In this document: piece after piece, positions 33,475 through 44,739 of the stretch
How positions within the stretch are numbered: position 1 is the first letter of the stretch
How the letters are laid out: every line of letters begins with the position of its first letter
Origin: Eutreptiella sp. 'Long Island Sound 2002'
Taxonomy: Eukaryota > Euglenozoa > Euglenophyceae > Eutreptiales > Eutreptiaceae
Direction: 5' to 3'
NCBI GenBank assembly: GCA_964036045.1
Contig: OZ038382.1
Coordinates: 132,122,556 to 132,186,555, forward strand
DNA: 64,000 nucleotides
The notes under the pieces: model-generated
Seen by the model: the letters and a program-made list of their open reading frames with translations, nothing else
Database searches by the model: none
Told to the model about the DNA's origin: nothing
Made by a program: the position numbers and the translations under genes

Positions 33475-35592
33475 CCGGGCATACTGTTGTGTGCGCCGCT
33501 TGGACTCAAAGGACCGAGGGGGAAGGTACAGAGTGCGGCCAGGCAGTGGTATGATGTCCATGCAGATATGTTCCGGAAAGACAACATCCCGGAAGGGGCA
33601 GGACAGGGGGACCAGTGCTGGAGGTGCACCAAGGAGGCGGGGCAGATCCCGTGGCCAGTCCTACGAATGACGGCGTGGGCGTTCTCGAACGCGACCATGC
33701 GCACTACGGACGCCAGGGGGCAGTGGTGGGGGCCGGTGCTGCGGCTGCCCAAGGAGGTGCGGGAGGATGAGGAGGCCCAGGGGGACGTGGAGGTCTGGTG
33801 GGGGAAGGAAAAGGAGGGGAAAAGAACAGGGGTCCAGTTTGGATGGGACACAGTGCGGGGAGTACAAGAAGAGGATGATGGGGTGGCGGTGAGTTTCCGG
33901 ATGACGGACACGGGGGAGCCCGACGAGGAGGCGCCCATAGTGCCCGTGGGCCACAAGTGTGGAGAGAGTGCGAGGAGGATCAGGCTGACGGTCCACGGGT
34001 TGCCAGCAGACAGGGTATGGTACCTGGTTCTGGTACAGGCATACCTAGAGCAGGGCAGGGCGAAAGGGGACAGGGCATCATGCCACGGAGTGGTGGTGAC
34101 GAAGGGATGGAAGGCCAGGACGGACAATAAGTGGGCGGTGTACAGAGGGGTAAGAGAGCTAAGCATCGGGGATGGGGTACCAGAGTATGGCATTGGGAAG
34201 CACAAAGTGTACTGCCACTACCCGAGGGAGGTGGTGCGCATCCCGGAGCCGACGAAGGAGAGGGTGGTGCTATTTCTGGACGGGTCCGGGGTGGAAGGGC
34301 AGCCGCCCATGGCGGGGGCAGCGGCGGTAAGGGTCAAGGGGGTGGGACAGGTGACGGAGAGTGTGGTGGAAAAGACGGTGTACGGAGCAGCATCCCATGG
34401 AGAGATGCAGGCGGTGGCGGACGTGGTTGGGGAGATAGGGGAGGACGTACGGGAAGTGTGGATGGTGGTGGACGCGGAGGCGGACATGGCTTCCCTCAGG
34501 AGACTGGCCAGCAGGCCATCGCATGAGGCCCTGGGCACGGGACTGTCGTCACAGTTGTACGCGATATGGCATGGGCTGGAGATGAAGAAAGTGCCCCTGG
34601 TGATACACCTGGTGAAACAGGAGTCACACAGGGCGGGACTGGGGAATAATGAGGCGGATGGGGCGGCGCAAGCGGTGGATAAGGAGCAGGAACCAGAGTG
34701 GAGGGTGCCAGAGAGCAAGGGGCACCTCCACTTGGTGCATATACCTCCAAGGGTCGGGGAAGAGGAGAAGGCCAGGTGGGTGGTGGAGGAGGACAGAGGC
34801 AAGCAGGATATAAGGGTGTATCCACAGCCGGTGCACATGCTAGCCCAAGTACGAGGGGGGTCGGAGGTGGTAGAGCTGAACGAGTACTTGGAGGGCAAGG
34901 TGGGACAGCGGGTCCACTACCCCAATGTGCTGAGGCCGGAATCGCTGCCCAAAAGGCTGCAAACTAGAAGGCTTCAGGCGATCACGGGGCAGGTGCCGGT
35001 GCGTGAAACGATCATGAGGTGGTACAGACATAAGGGTATGGACCTCCCGGAGGAGTACATGAGATGCCACTGTGGCCAAGGGCAAGAAACATACGAACAC
35101 TTCATGCGGTGTGCGCAGTATAAGGGGATCAAGGAACCACTGGTTCGGGATCAGGACGTCCCGTTACTCAAGAAGGGTGCGAGAGGCAGAAGCGCGGTGG
35201 AGAGAGAGCTGGGGAAAGAAGGGCACCGCAAGGGACTATGGCACATGGTGATAGTGAAACCGCTGTGGCGGGCACTCCAGGAGCATACACTGGCACTGGA
35301 GGCCATGGCGCACAGGCTGTTGCGGCGTATGGTGGAACATCTCCAGGAACGCATGGCGTGCAGAGAGACGCAGTTGGAGGCGCGGGCGGACGACATGCGT
35401 GATCCAGTCACCAAGCAGGTGGAGATGGCGTTGATCAGGTACAACCCAAAAATCACAGAGATGGAAGTACGGAGGCGGCCAGATTGGCGGCCAAGGCGGT
35501 CAGGGGGAGAGACGGGAATGGAGGACAGGGAGGGAGACGAGCAGAGGGACCGCCTGATGGCACACAGACGAAGGAGTATCCGGCAGATATGA
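33475..35592 (+). CDS. LINE ORF2, part 3: RNase H and C-terminal zinc knuckle
   Basis: Same frame as the preceding part, separated by TGA at 33472-33474; the first ATG is 33487. RNase H spans about 34,255-34,680 with its acidic set in place: Asp in FLDGSG (34279-34281), Glu in SHGEMQ, Asp in VVDAEAD and Asp in NEADGAA. It would remove RNA from the hybrid. Near 35,060-35,110 a C-x-C-x7-H-x4-C knuckle (CHCGQGQETYEHFMRC) matches the usual LINE C-terminal nucleic-acid-binding motif. ORF2 would be roughly 1,790 residues with the insertion removed. It stops at TGA 35590-35592. Confidence 0.88.
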   Translation, partial: PGILLCAPLGLKGPRGKVQSAARQWYDVHADMFRKDNIPEGAGQGDQCWRCTKEAGQIPWPVLRMTAWAFSNATMRTTDARGQWWGPVLRLPKEVREDEEAQGDVEVWWGKEKEGKRTGVQFGWDTVRGVQEEDDGVAVSFRMTDTGEPDEEAPIVPVGHKCGESARRIRLTVHGLPADRVWYLVLVQAYLEQGRAKGDRASCHGVVVTKGWKARTDNKWAVYRGVRELSIGDGVPEYGIGKHKVYCHYPREVVRIPEPTKERVVLFLDGSGVEGQPPMAGAAAVRVKGVGQVTESVVEKTVYGAASHGEMQAVADVVGEIGEDVREVWMVVDAEADMASLRRLASRPSHEALGTGLSSQLYAIWHGLEMKKVPLVIHLVKQESHRAGLGNNEADGAAQAVDKEQEPEWRVPESKGHLHLVHIPPRVGEEEKARWVVEEDRGKQDIRVYPQPVHMLAQVRGGSEVVELNEYLEGKVGQRVHYPNVLRPESLPKRLQTRRLQAITGQVPVRETIMRWYRHKGMDLPEEYMRCHCGQGQETYEHFMRCAQYKGIKEPLVRDQDVPLLKKGARGRSAVERELGKEGHRKGLWHMVIVKPLWRALQEHTLALEAMAHRLLRRMVEHLQERMACRETQLEARADDMRDPVTKQVEMALIRYNPKITEMEVRRRPDWRPRRSGGETGMEDREGDEQRDRLMAHRRRSIRQI

Positions 35593-35679
35593 GGGCAGGA
35601 CGGGTGTACGGTTTCACCGCGCAGGGGGACGTCAGGAAGGGGACCGGAGGGAAAGGGACAGCGGAAGCGCCCGTCGCAT

Positions 35680-36060
35680 GGACTGGAGCGTCCGGGACTG
35701 GGCGCGCAGAGTCGTAGGGCGGAGCAAGAAGCGGGGAAAGTGAAGCGGGGACGAGGAGGGCAACAGTGCAGACTGCGGCAGAGAGAGTGCGACAAAAAGA
35801 CGCCCCGGATTGGATCATCCGGGGAGGAATGAAGCACGGCGCTAGCCCCTGGACTGGATCGTCCGGGGGTGAGCCCGGTGCCACGGACTGGAGCGTCCGA
35901 GGCAACCGAGAGAATACAAAAAAAAAGGAAAAAGGCGCCCCGGGTTGGAGCATCCAGGGCGGAAAGAGGCACGGCTTTAGCCCCAGGACTGGACCGTCCG
36001 GGGGTGAACCCGGTACCACGGACTGGAGCGTCCGAGGCAACAGGGAGAATATGACAGAGC
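35680..36060 (+). repeat. Second set of dyad-rich ~130-bp monomers
   Basis: About three monomers of the family seen at 21.4 kb (GGACTGGATCGTCC blocks near 35,853 and 35,985), again with TGGATC/TGGAGC-centred inverted repeats. They start less than 100 bp after LINE ORF2 and end about 90 bp before the next ORF, as expected for the 5' end of a second related element placed head-to-tail. Confidence 0.75.
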
Positions 36061-36150
36061 ACCCCACACGTAGGGCGCGCGAACGGCGGGGTAAAGGGCG
36101 GGAGAGGTGGGGGAAAACGGCGACAGGGCGCAGGGCTCAAGCGTGATCCC

Positions 36151-38574
36151 ATGTGCAGCGCTATGTCACAAATGCCTGACCCACAGCCCAGCCAGCCGCC
36201 GACGGTGCAGGCAGCAGTGGCCCGCATGCAGGCGGGCGCCGCCCCGCGGTCCCCCTCGCCGGCGTCCTCGGCGACGTCTGCGGGCGTGTCGTCGCCCTCG
36301 TCTCCGGAGAGCCCGGAGACGGTCAGGGAGGAAGGGCCGGGGGCTACAGGGCGACGAAGGGGGGAAGGAGCCGTGGTGGGGAAGGGAGAGGGGAAGGAAA
36401 AGGGGGGACAGGCGGAGGCGGGGAAGGGCGGGGCAGAGGGGGTGGCGGCAGGGGCAGAAGGGCAAGGGGAGGGGCAGGGGCCAAGGGCAGCGGAAGGGCC
36501 AGGGGCGGACCCGTTCAATGTCGTGGATGTGAGGGCGGGCGTGGATGTGAGGAGGAAGGAGAGGAGGAGTCAGAGGGAATCGGTAATCGCCGACATCCTC
36601 GAGGTGTCGGAGGATGAGGGGGAAGGGGTGGGGAGGATGGCGGTGGAGGGAGGCCCAGGACAGCCGTCGGCGCCGAATGTACCGGCGGCTGCCATGAAGT
36701 CCATCCTCCCGGAGGTGCGGAGGCAGGAGGAAGGCAAGGGCAGACGAGGGCGGCTAGAGGCGGGAGCGGTAGGGAGCGGAGACAGCAGCGTGAGCACCGG
36801 AGGGAGAGAGCGGACGGGCAAGGGAGGGAAAGGGCAGGCAGGGACGACGGGGGCGGTACACGCGAAGGGACACCTGGCAGGAAAGGGGGAAAAAGAAAGT
36901 GGACCGGGGCAACAGTGGCCGCAGCCCCAACGCTCGTTCAGGCAGCCGCCGCCGAGGTTGCCCCCAGGGGTCAGTGCGGCGGTAAGGGCGGAGGAGGAGA
37001 GGGAGGCGCGCTGCCAGCAGGCGGCGCGGTACGAGGCGCTGGCGCACGTGGAGCACCAGCGCCGTCGCCGCCAGCCCCCAGAGCAAGGGCCGGACACCAT
37101 CTACCAGTTGGAGATGGAGCCGGGGAGGACGGGGATGAGGGGGGGGCAGGCGGAGCAGAGCAGTGCAGCGGTACAGGGCAGTGGTGCAGAACAGGTAGAC
37201 GCCGGCAGGGGCAAGCAGGGGAAAGGGGCGGGGCAACAAAGGCTACAGGGGAGGGGACAGGGGAGGGCGGGACTTCACGGGGTAGGCGGCAAGGGATGCG
37301 GGGCGATGGGGCGACAAGGCAAGGGGCAGGGGAAGGGGGGTGGCCTTGGGTACATGGGCTCGCCGGTGTTCCCAGGGACGGGATTGGGATGGTGGGGAGG
37401 TGTAGTCCCGCCAGCCGTCCCACCAATGGTCCCACCATTCCCGCCGCCGCCATACCCGGCGATGGGGATGATGTACCCGCCCCTGCCGACGTACCCGGGC
37501 ATGCAGCCACAGGCGCACATGCAGCAGCACCAGCAGGCGGGTGGGACAGCGTGGGGAGCGCAGGAAGGGAAGGGAGAGGAGCACAGGAGGGCGTGGGAGA
37601 AGTTCGGGGAGGCGGAGAGGAGCCTGCGGGAGAGGGAGGCCAGAGACAAGGGTGAGGTGGGCAGAACGGAGGAGGGAAGGACGGAGGGGACCGACAGGCC
37701 GCAGGGAGGGGAAGCACAGGCAGTGGAGGAGCAGCAGAGGGCGTGGGCGGACCTTCGGAGGAGGCAGGAGGGGGATGAGAGGGCGGAACGGGAGGGAGGA
37801 CGACAAGAGGAGGGTAGGGGGCGGGAGGATACCCCGCTGGTGCCGTTCCGACGGCCGGCTATCCCACCGGAGCAAGAGGGAGAGATGCAGGAGAGGGTGT
37901 GGAGGCGGATCAGGGGGGAGGCGGCGAGGCTGGCGGACAGGGACAGGGCGGTGGCAGCGCGGGAGCGCAGGATGCGGGAGGAGGAGGAGGCGGTGGCCCG
38001 GGGGGCCCGCTGAGTCCTCCCGGATCCGGAAGGGGACACCCCCTCCACGGATGTTGAGGGGCGGTCGCTGTCAGGGAAAAGGGCCAGGGAGGAGGACGAG
38101 GAGGCAGGGCAGGAAAGGGGGAAGCGGCGCAGGGGGGAGGAGCGAGGGGCAGGGGAGGCGGAGGGGGCACAGCGGCCGGCCAGCCCCAGTTCGGAGCCGA
38201 CGCCGACGGACTGGGACTCGGAGTCCCCGCCGTCGCGGCAGTATGCGCCGCCGCTGGTGCGGAGAAAACCCGGGACGGTCGCGGGGTGGACGGAGGGGGA
38301 CGTGGCGGAGCTGGCCCGCTACGTGAGGTGGGCGGGGAAGACGAGGGGAAGGCGGGATAACAGGGGGCCCCGCCCCTTCAGTGACCTGGTCGGCAGGGCG
38401 GGGAGGCCCGGGGAAAGGGGGCCGGAGATGGAAGAGTGGCGGTGGAGGAGGATGCTGGGGGCGGCGCTCCCGGGGGTGCGCCTGGACTGTCCCCAGGAGA
38501 GGGGGAAGAAGCCCAGGGTTCAGATGCTGCGAGAGCTGTTGCAGCGGGAGGGACGGTACGGTGGCGACGCGTAG
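36151..38574 (+). pseudogene. Low-complexity ORF1-like protein of a second element
   Basis: One frame from ATG 36151 to TAG 38572, with a single in-frame TGA at 38011-38013. It is Gly/Glu/Arg/Gln-rich. A Pro/Met/Tyr-rich patch lies near 37,400-37,530, a charged coiled-coil-like stretch at about 37,560-38,000, and an NLS-like segment (SGKRAREED ... GKRRR) after the TGA. The last ~100 residues look globular (Trp-rich, EGDVAELARYVRW). No OTU, Cys cluster or catalytic motif is visible. Placement behind the ~130-bp monomers suggests ORF1 of a related LINE whose ORF2 is missing here. Confidence 0.55.
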
Positions 38575-40235
38575 GGCCGGGCAGGGGCAGGAACGGGTAG
38601 CGCTAGGGGCAGGGGGCCAGTGGCGTGCAGAGGGACGGCAGATGGGATGCGGGGAGGCGGACGCAGGGGGTCGGCGGAGGTGGAGGAGGGTGAGGAGGGG
38701 ATGTGACGGACACGAGGAGAGGAGGAGGGGAGCAGAAAGGTGCAGGTGCGCAGAGGAGGACAGGGACACGGCTGAAAGCGGAGGGGGATGTGGTGATGGA
38801 GGACGCGGACGAGAACCCCAAGCGGAGAGCACAGGACCAGCGGCGGGGGAGAGGGGAGAAGAGGCGGCGGAGTACGGGGGCGCAGGCGAGTGCGGAGGAA
38901 GCAACCGGGCAGTGGGACGCGCGACGTATCATTGGTACGGCGGGCAGAGTTGGGCAGAAAGGGCAGCAGATGGGAAGCAGTATCGGGATGTGGTACAGTG
39001 ACGGAGCGGAGCGAGGTCGTGACTGGCGAGAACGGCCGGCGAAGGCGTGGAGCAGCGCGGCGCCAGGGCTCGGACTTGCAGCTCTCTGTGTGGCAGGAAG
39101 GTGCTGCATTAAAAACATTGAGCTTACGTGCGCCATGCTCAGAGGGGTTGACCACGCCAGGCCTTGGTGGCCGGGCTCCACAATGCAACTGCAGCGGCGG
39201 GAATTCGGCAAGCATCTCCAGCTCATGGCGGGTACAGGGCCACAGTCCAGACCACAGATACACCCACCCCCCACCTACTCCGCCAGGCCACCCTGTATGC
39301 ACCAGCACACACACGGACTGCACATGCAGGCGCCCAGGCGCTGCCCACACCCCTCCCCTGTGCGGCTGTATGTTGACCTCCGAAAAGCCAGTACCCACTG
39401 GGGCTTTTGAATCCTAACGACCTAAATAACCCAGGGCCGGTGGCAGCGGCCCACAAGGGTGACCTCTGACCGCCCCGACCGCCACGGCCAGGTGACCCGG
39501 AAACACAGGTGTGTGGCCGAGAGGGGCCAGCGCAAGCGAGCATGCCAGTGCGACGGAAGGAGCCAAAGTGGGACACATCAAACGCTACGCCCCAAACTCA
39601 GTCCGAAGGCGACAATGACCTGAACCCTGTAGAAGCAGCCCGACTTACCCCATCCAGGGACGAGGGAAGGGACGAACTGCAAAGCACTGTCTGCGTGACA
39701 CAGACAATCATGGAACTGAGAAGGCGATGAAGGTCGTGAGGCAGGCGCGGCTGGAGCTCAGTGGCGGCTCCACACCTGACCAATTGAGGCCCCCCCCCCA
39801 CACAGGGCGCCAGGCAGCCAGGATGGGGTGAGAGGCGGGGACCGAGGGAGCACCCAGGGGAAAGGGTAGGGGCGAGGGGGAGGAGCAGGGGTAGGGCACG
39901 CGAGTGGCACACACGAGTGACAGCGATGCACGGACAGGGAGGGCAGACGTGCAGGCAGGGTCGACAGTGAGAAGGAGAATGGGAGGGGAGACAGGCGAGA
40001 GAGGGGGCGCAGGGCAGCGGGACCAGGGTAACACGAAGGAGAGCACAGGGCACACGCAGGGCGCGCGGGAGCAGCAAGGAGCGCGAGCACAGAACCAAAA
40101 AAAAAAAACAACGGCAGGAAGGGCGGACACACAGGAAAGGCACATAGAGGTGGCAGGGCGCGGGAGGTGGGGGGAACAGGGGGCCAACGAGGGCGCAAGG
40201 GAACACAATGTCTCTCTCTGAGTAGCACCTTGCCG
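38575..40235. other. Purine-rich spacer with one small ORF
   Basis: No recognised gene. A 62-codon plus-strand ORF at 39542-39730 (MPVRRKEPKW ... ELRRR) has natural-looking composition and may be a truncated N-terminus. 39,820-40,200 is A/G-rich low-complexity sequence. The end of the second element should lie somewhere here but no boundary is visible. Confidence 0.35.
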
Positions 40236-40790
40236 ATGACCCGCAAAGAGCCGTACCGGCCGCCCCGCCCGACCATCAGGGAACTGATGGAGGGGCGGCC
40301 GGCGGGAGAGGACGACGGGGGAGTCCCCCCGAAGGGGTGTCTGGGGAGGCCGCCCAGGTCGGCCTACAGGTCGGAAGACAGGTAAAGGTAAAGGTACAGT
40401 GCTCGGGCGATCTCCGAACTCCAGCGTATCCGTGATCCCTACCTGTCCCAGGGCACAGCACGCTACATCATACTACACTCATCAAAACAGCTGCAACTCC
40501 AGTACAGTGAAATCGCGGGAAACGTAAAGAGCCACTGTATCATACAGGGCATAGAAGTCCCAGTGCGGAGCGTGCCCTCGCTCACACGGGCAGACGACAC
40601 AGGCGTTCCTGTACTTCGGTCCTGCTTCTGCCGCCTGGCACCGCAAGACATCACAGTACAGCACTTGCAACGTGTACTGGCCGCCCTGCCGCAGTGCCCG
40701 AGGTGGTACGCGCACAGACAGATCTGTTACCCAGGGCAGCGTGGCACCAGGCACTACATGCAGGAGCCACGCCACCAGCCGTTGAACTGA
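40236..40790 (+). CDS. Candidate small gene with an 18-nt GT-AG gap
   Basis: A frame opens at ATG 40236, reads about 49 natural-looking residues, meets two TAA codons at 40,383-40,391, then stays open in the same frame to TGA 40788. The stops lie inside GTAAAGGTAAAGGTACAG (40382-40399), an 18-nt segment with GT and AG ends. Omitting it joins the two parts in frame to give about 178 residues. The C-terminal part has ordered composition and a Cys-containing segment (RSCFCRL ... CPRWYAHRQICYPG). Alternatives are a short microsatellite insertion in a pseudogene or chance. No family is recognised. Confidence 0.35.
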
Positions 40791-41269
40791 GACTGACGCC
40801 TGGGCCCTCGCCCTGAACCCCACACTGTACCCTTCGAAGCCTGGCCCGTGGCGAGTGACAGCCCAGCCGGGGCACCGCCACCACTATGACCTGAGCTACG
40901 CGAGGCCTTCCACAGGTAGTGCACCAGTCGGCTGCAAACACGCGCACCATTGGCACTACATCCGAGACAAAATATGGCTCGGCCTGAAAAGCCGTAGCCC
41001 CTTCCGCATACAACAAGACAGGGCGCCCATCGCAAAATATAGGCGGGGAAATGAGTAGGCCATAGCAGGTCAAGCGCCGAGGGCGGGTCAGCAGACATCG
41101 GCACCACGCTGAAAGAAGCTCGGCCAGTCGCTGACACCAGGGACCCGGGTACGCATGTAAACGTCTCAGAGTGAGAGTGACCGGAGAACAGCACACTGGG
41201 CAGCACATCTCATCCTGTCCCTGCCAATTGACCACTGGTACCGCTGTGACGTGTGGGTTGTGTAGTAAT
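40791..41269. other. Spacer before the 82-bp array
   Basis: Mixed composition; no convincing gene. It grades into degenerate units of the 82-bp repeat. Confidence 0.35.
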
Positions 41270-42805
41270 ATCCTGCCTGGCTCGCCGAATGCCCGAGAAG
41301 GACACCGTACCGCCTGGACTACTGTGATCGGTGTCACGTGGCGTGATGCACATCCTGCTTGGCTCGCCGAATGCCCTGGAAGGACACCGTAACGCCGGGA
41401 CTGCTGTGATGGGTGGTCAGTGGCGTGTAGCACGTCCAGCTTGGCTCGCCGAATGCCCAAGATGGACACCGTAACGCCAGGACTGCTGTGATGGGTGGTC
41501 AGTGGCGTGTAGCACGTCCAGCTTGGCTCGCCGAATGCCCAAGATGGACACCATAACGCCGGGACTGCTGTGATGGGTGGTCAGTGGCGTGTAGCACGTC
41601 CAGCTTGGCTCGCCGAATGCCCAAGATGGACACCGTAACGCCGGGACTGCTGTGATGGGTGGTCAGTGGCGTGTAGCACGTCCAGCTTGGCTCGCCGAAT
41701 GCCCAAGATGGACACCGTAACGCCAGGACTGCTGTGATGGGTGGTCAGTGGCGTGTAGCACGTCCAGCTCGGCTCGCCAAATGCCCTCGAAGGACACCGT
41801 AACGCCGGGACTGCTGTGATGGGTGGTCAGTGGCGTGTAGCACGTCCAGCTTGGCTCGCCGAATGCCCAAGATGGACACCGTAACGCCGGGACTGCTGTG
41901 ATGGGTGGTCAGTGGCGTGTAGCACGTCCAGCTTGGCTCGCCGAATGCCCAAGATGGACACCGTAACGCCAGGACTGCTGTGATGGGTGGTCAGTGGCGT
42001 GTAGCACGTCCAGCTTGGCTCGCCGAATGCCCAAGATGGACACCATAACGCCGGGACTGCTGTGATGGGTGGTCAGTGGCGTGTAGCACGTCCAGCTTGG
42101 CTCGCCGAATGCCCAAGATGGACACCGTAACGCCGGGACTGCTGTGATGGGTGGTCAGTGGCGTGTAGCACGTCCAGCTTGGCTCGCCGAATGCCCAAGA
42201 TGGACACCGTAACGCCAGGACTGCTGTGATGGGTGGTCAGTGGCGTGTAGCACGTCCAGCTCGGCTCGCCAAATGCCCTCGAAGGACACCGTAACGCCGG
42301 GACTGCTGTGATGGGTGGTCAGTGGCGTGTAGCACGTCCAGCTTGGCTCGCCGAATGCCCAAGATGGACACCGTAACGCCGGGACTGCTGTGATGGGTGG
42401 TCAGTGGCGTGTAGCACGTCCAGCTTGGCTCGCCGAATGCCCAAGATGGACACCGTAACGCCAGGACTGCTGTGATGGGTGGTCAGTGGCGTGTAGCACG
42501 TCCAGCTCGGCTCGCCAAATGCCCTCGAAGGACACCGTAACGCCGGGACTGCTGTGATGGGTGGTCAGTGGCGTGTAGCACGTCCAGCTTGGCTTGCCGA
42601 ATGCCCAAGATGGACACCGTAACGCCGGGACTGCTGTGATTGGTGGTCAGTGGCGTGTAGCACGTCCAGCTTGGCTCGCCGAATGCCCAAGATGGACACC
42701 GTAACGCCGGGACTGCAGTGTTTGGTGACCCGTGTGTTGAAGCTAGTCAACCTTGGCTCGCCAAATGCCCGAAGAGGGCACCGTAACGCCGGGACCGCTG
42801 TCAGA
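41270..42805. repeat. 82-bp minisatellite, about 18 units, with 492-bp higher-order period
   Basis: The block CACGTCCAGCTTGGCTCGCC recurs every 82 bp (41431, 41513, 41595 and so on). The end units are the most diverged. A variant with CTCGCCAAATGCCCTCG occurs near 41,766, 42,258 and 42,504, and a CCATAACGCC variant at 41551 and 42043, giving exact 492-bp (6 x 82) spacing. It is not CRISPR, because units adjoin without unique spacers. Confidence 0.95.
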
Positions 42806-43620
42806 AAACACACAGGCAATACACACACTGCCCTACCCTCAACAGGCACACCCTCAGGTCACTAAACCTGCCACTTGCCGTGCTCCCTCCCCTGGTCTTC
42901 ACCCTCACACTGGCGGTGTTTAGCCCCGACCGGCTCGCGGAACGCCCTATGAGACGTCCTATCGCCCTCAGGCCCATCTGCACCCTGGTTCCAGCGGTAT
43001 CGGTATGTTCCAACGTTTGTACACCCCTTCCACCTGGGTACGCGTGGCTGTTACGCCCATGTCCCTTGGTTTGACACGCCATTCTCAAAGGCGACAGGGC
43101 GCTGCCGAGCGGTGTTGGTCCCGCTGACAGAGGTCGGAAGACAGGGCGGAGGCCCTGAGGCACGAGAGGGCGCGCGAGATACAACCTAGGCGCGGAGGCG
43201 ACCAGCGGCAAGCACACGGAGCAGGGGAACAACACTAAGAGGGCGGGCAGGAGACACAGGGGAGGGGAGGGTAGAGAGGGGGGAGAGCTGATACATGTAC
43301 AGCAACGCGGGCTGAATGGCTGGGTCGCCCGGCATGGCCGGGGACCGCCAGGGGCAACCCACAGGATGGCGGAGGGACTGGACATGAGCACCGAACAGAA
43401 CCGAGACAGATGGCGATGCAGTGTTGTTGACCGTGCATGCAGGGAAGAGGGAACCAAGCGGAAAAAAAGGGGGAAAAAAAAAGGGAAACAAACGCGGACA
43501 ACACCCCGCAGCACCACAAGGAGGCGGGACAGAAAAAGAACAAGTGGCTAGGCTGACGCGACGGCCCCAGGTGACTGGGACAGCTAGGGAGACAGCACAG
43601 GAGAGAGGGGCGGGGGAGGG
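42806..43620. other. Spacer, no gene recognised
   Basis: Low-complexity and mixed sequence. A stretch at about 42,930 (GGCTCGCGGAACGCCC) resembles the 82-bp unit core. No credible ORF on either strand. Confidence 0.35.
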
Positions 43621-43930
43621 AGGGGAGCGACCCGTGCTAGGCGCACGAAAAGGTCCCCGGATGGATGAGGATCCAGTGGGCCCGCGCCACGGGGTTAGTG
43701 GCGGCCCGGTGGGGTATAAACACGGGATGAGGGATGGGATGGGGCCGCAAGACAGCCCGGGGGACTAGGCCAGGGCCGCGGCACAGGGGAAAGGGACCGG
43801 GGCGGGAAGGGAGCGACCCGTGCTAGGCGCACGAAACGGTCCCTGGAAGGAAGAGGCCCCAGTGGGCCAGCGCCACAGGAACGCAGGCGACCCGGTGGGG
43901 TATAAACACGGGATGCAGGGACAAGGGGAT
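43621..43930 (+). repeat. Duplicated 186-bp unit, each with a TATA box
   Basis: The block starting GAGCGACCCGTGCTAGGCGC occurs at 43625 and 43811, a period of 186 bp. Each copy ends in GGGGTATAAACACGGGATG with TATAAA at 43715-43720 and 43901-43906. It looks like a duplicated core promoter, but no transcript or ORF downstream is evident. Confidence 0.6.
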
Positions 43931-44739
43931 GGGGCGGGGAAGGGCGTGTGGCTAGGGCCGCACAGCGACCCGAAGGGGTAGGGAGTCCATGGGACGCTGG
44001 GAACGGGCCGGTGCCGGGATGAGGCAAAGGGGAATGGGACATGGGAAGGGCAGGGAGGCCGAAAGCGCCAAGCAACAGCCCCGTGGGATTGGGAAACCAG
44101 TCGCCATCGAGTGATGAACCATGGGCCAACCATGGGGAACCTGGCCACGGGAAGTCGGGAAAATGCTCTGAACTCCGGGACGGCCGTGAGGTGTCCGCAG
44201 GGGTGAGGGTTGACCTTGAGACCCCCGGGTCAATGGCCTGAGTACACGTAGGCTCACGCGTGAGCAGGACCAGGGGGAACGTGGAAAGGGTCGCCCCCTG
44301 GCCTCCAGCCGTGGATGGACGATAACCAAGTGCATCCGGGAGCCGAGTGGGTACTCCAGCCCGTGAGGGATGGGGAGAGGTGGAATGTGGTTGACAGAGA
44401 GAAATGCTCCGCTGTCAGGGAGGGCTGTCCACAGGAAACCCGCCTGCAGGCGCTCAATAGGCTGTGCTAGGGGGGGAAGGCCGGGGGATCCTTCAAAGGG
44501 TGACCGGAAGGAGCTGAAACCGTGAGGGCAGCGACTGAAGGGAGCCTACCACCGGTCATGCCCCAAGGGAACCTGGTTGAAGTTCTCGGCCGTGAGGTGA
44601 GACAGGGGTCGCCAGGGGAACTGATGGTGGAGAGCACTCCTTCCCGCCAGAGGCGGCCACCATGTAAAACAAACAAGGAGGAGTCAGATGAGGCTGCGGA
44701 CGCGGCCGCCCTTACTTACTTACTTACTTCCCTCGAAGT
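43931..44739. other. Spacer, no gene recognised
   Basis: Mixed composition with scattered short repeats, ending in a CTTA microrepeat (44,710-44,730) that leads into the 21-bp array. No gene seen. Confidence 0.35.

Larger units (their letters stand above)
23829..35592 (+). mobile_element. LINE retrotransposon with OTU, APE, RT and RNase H domains (decayed)
   Basis: Two large ORFs on the plus strand form a non-LTR retrotransposon: ORF1 (about 23,829-28,855) with OTU-like domains and ORF2 (28,995-35,592) with APE endonuclease, reverse transcriptase, RNase H and a zinc knuckle. OTU domains are known in Dualen/RandI-type LINEs of green algae; whether this one belongs there needs a phylogeny. The 5' end may extend back to the monomers at 21.4 kb. 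No poly-A tail follows ORF2. The copy is not functional as read: a hAT element splits ORF2, which also has TAG at 32267, TGA at 33472 and a frameshift near 32,960. ORF1 changes frame twice. Confidence 0.9.

Noticed and set aside
41270-42805. CRISPR-like array of regularly spaced repeats
   Set aside because: The 82-bp units adjoin with no variable spacers and the context is eukaryotic; it is a minisatellite.
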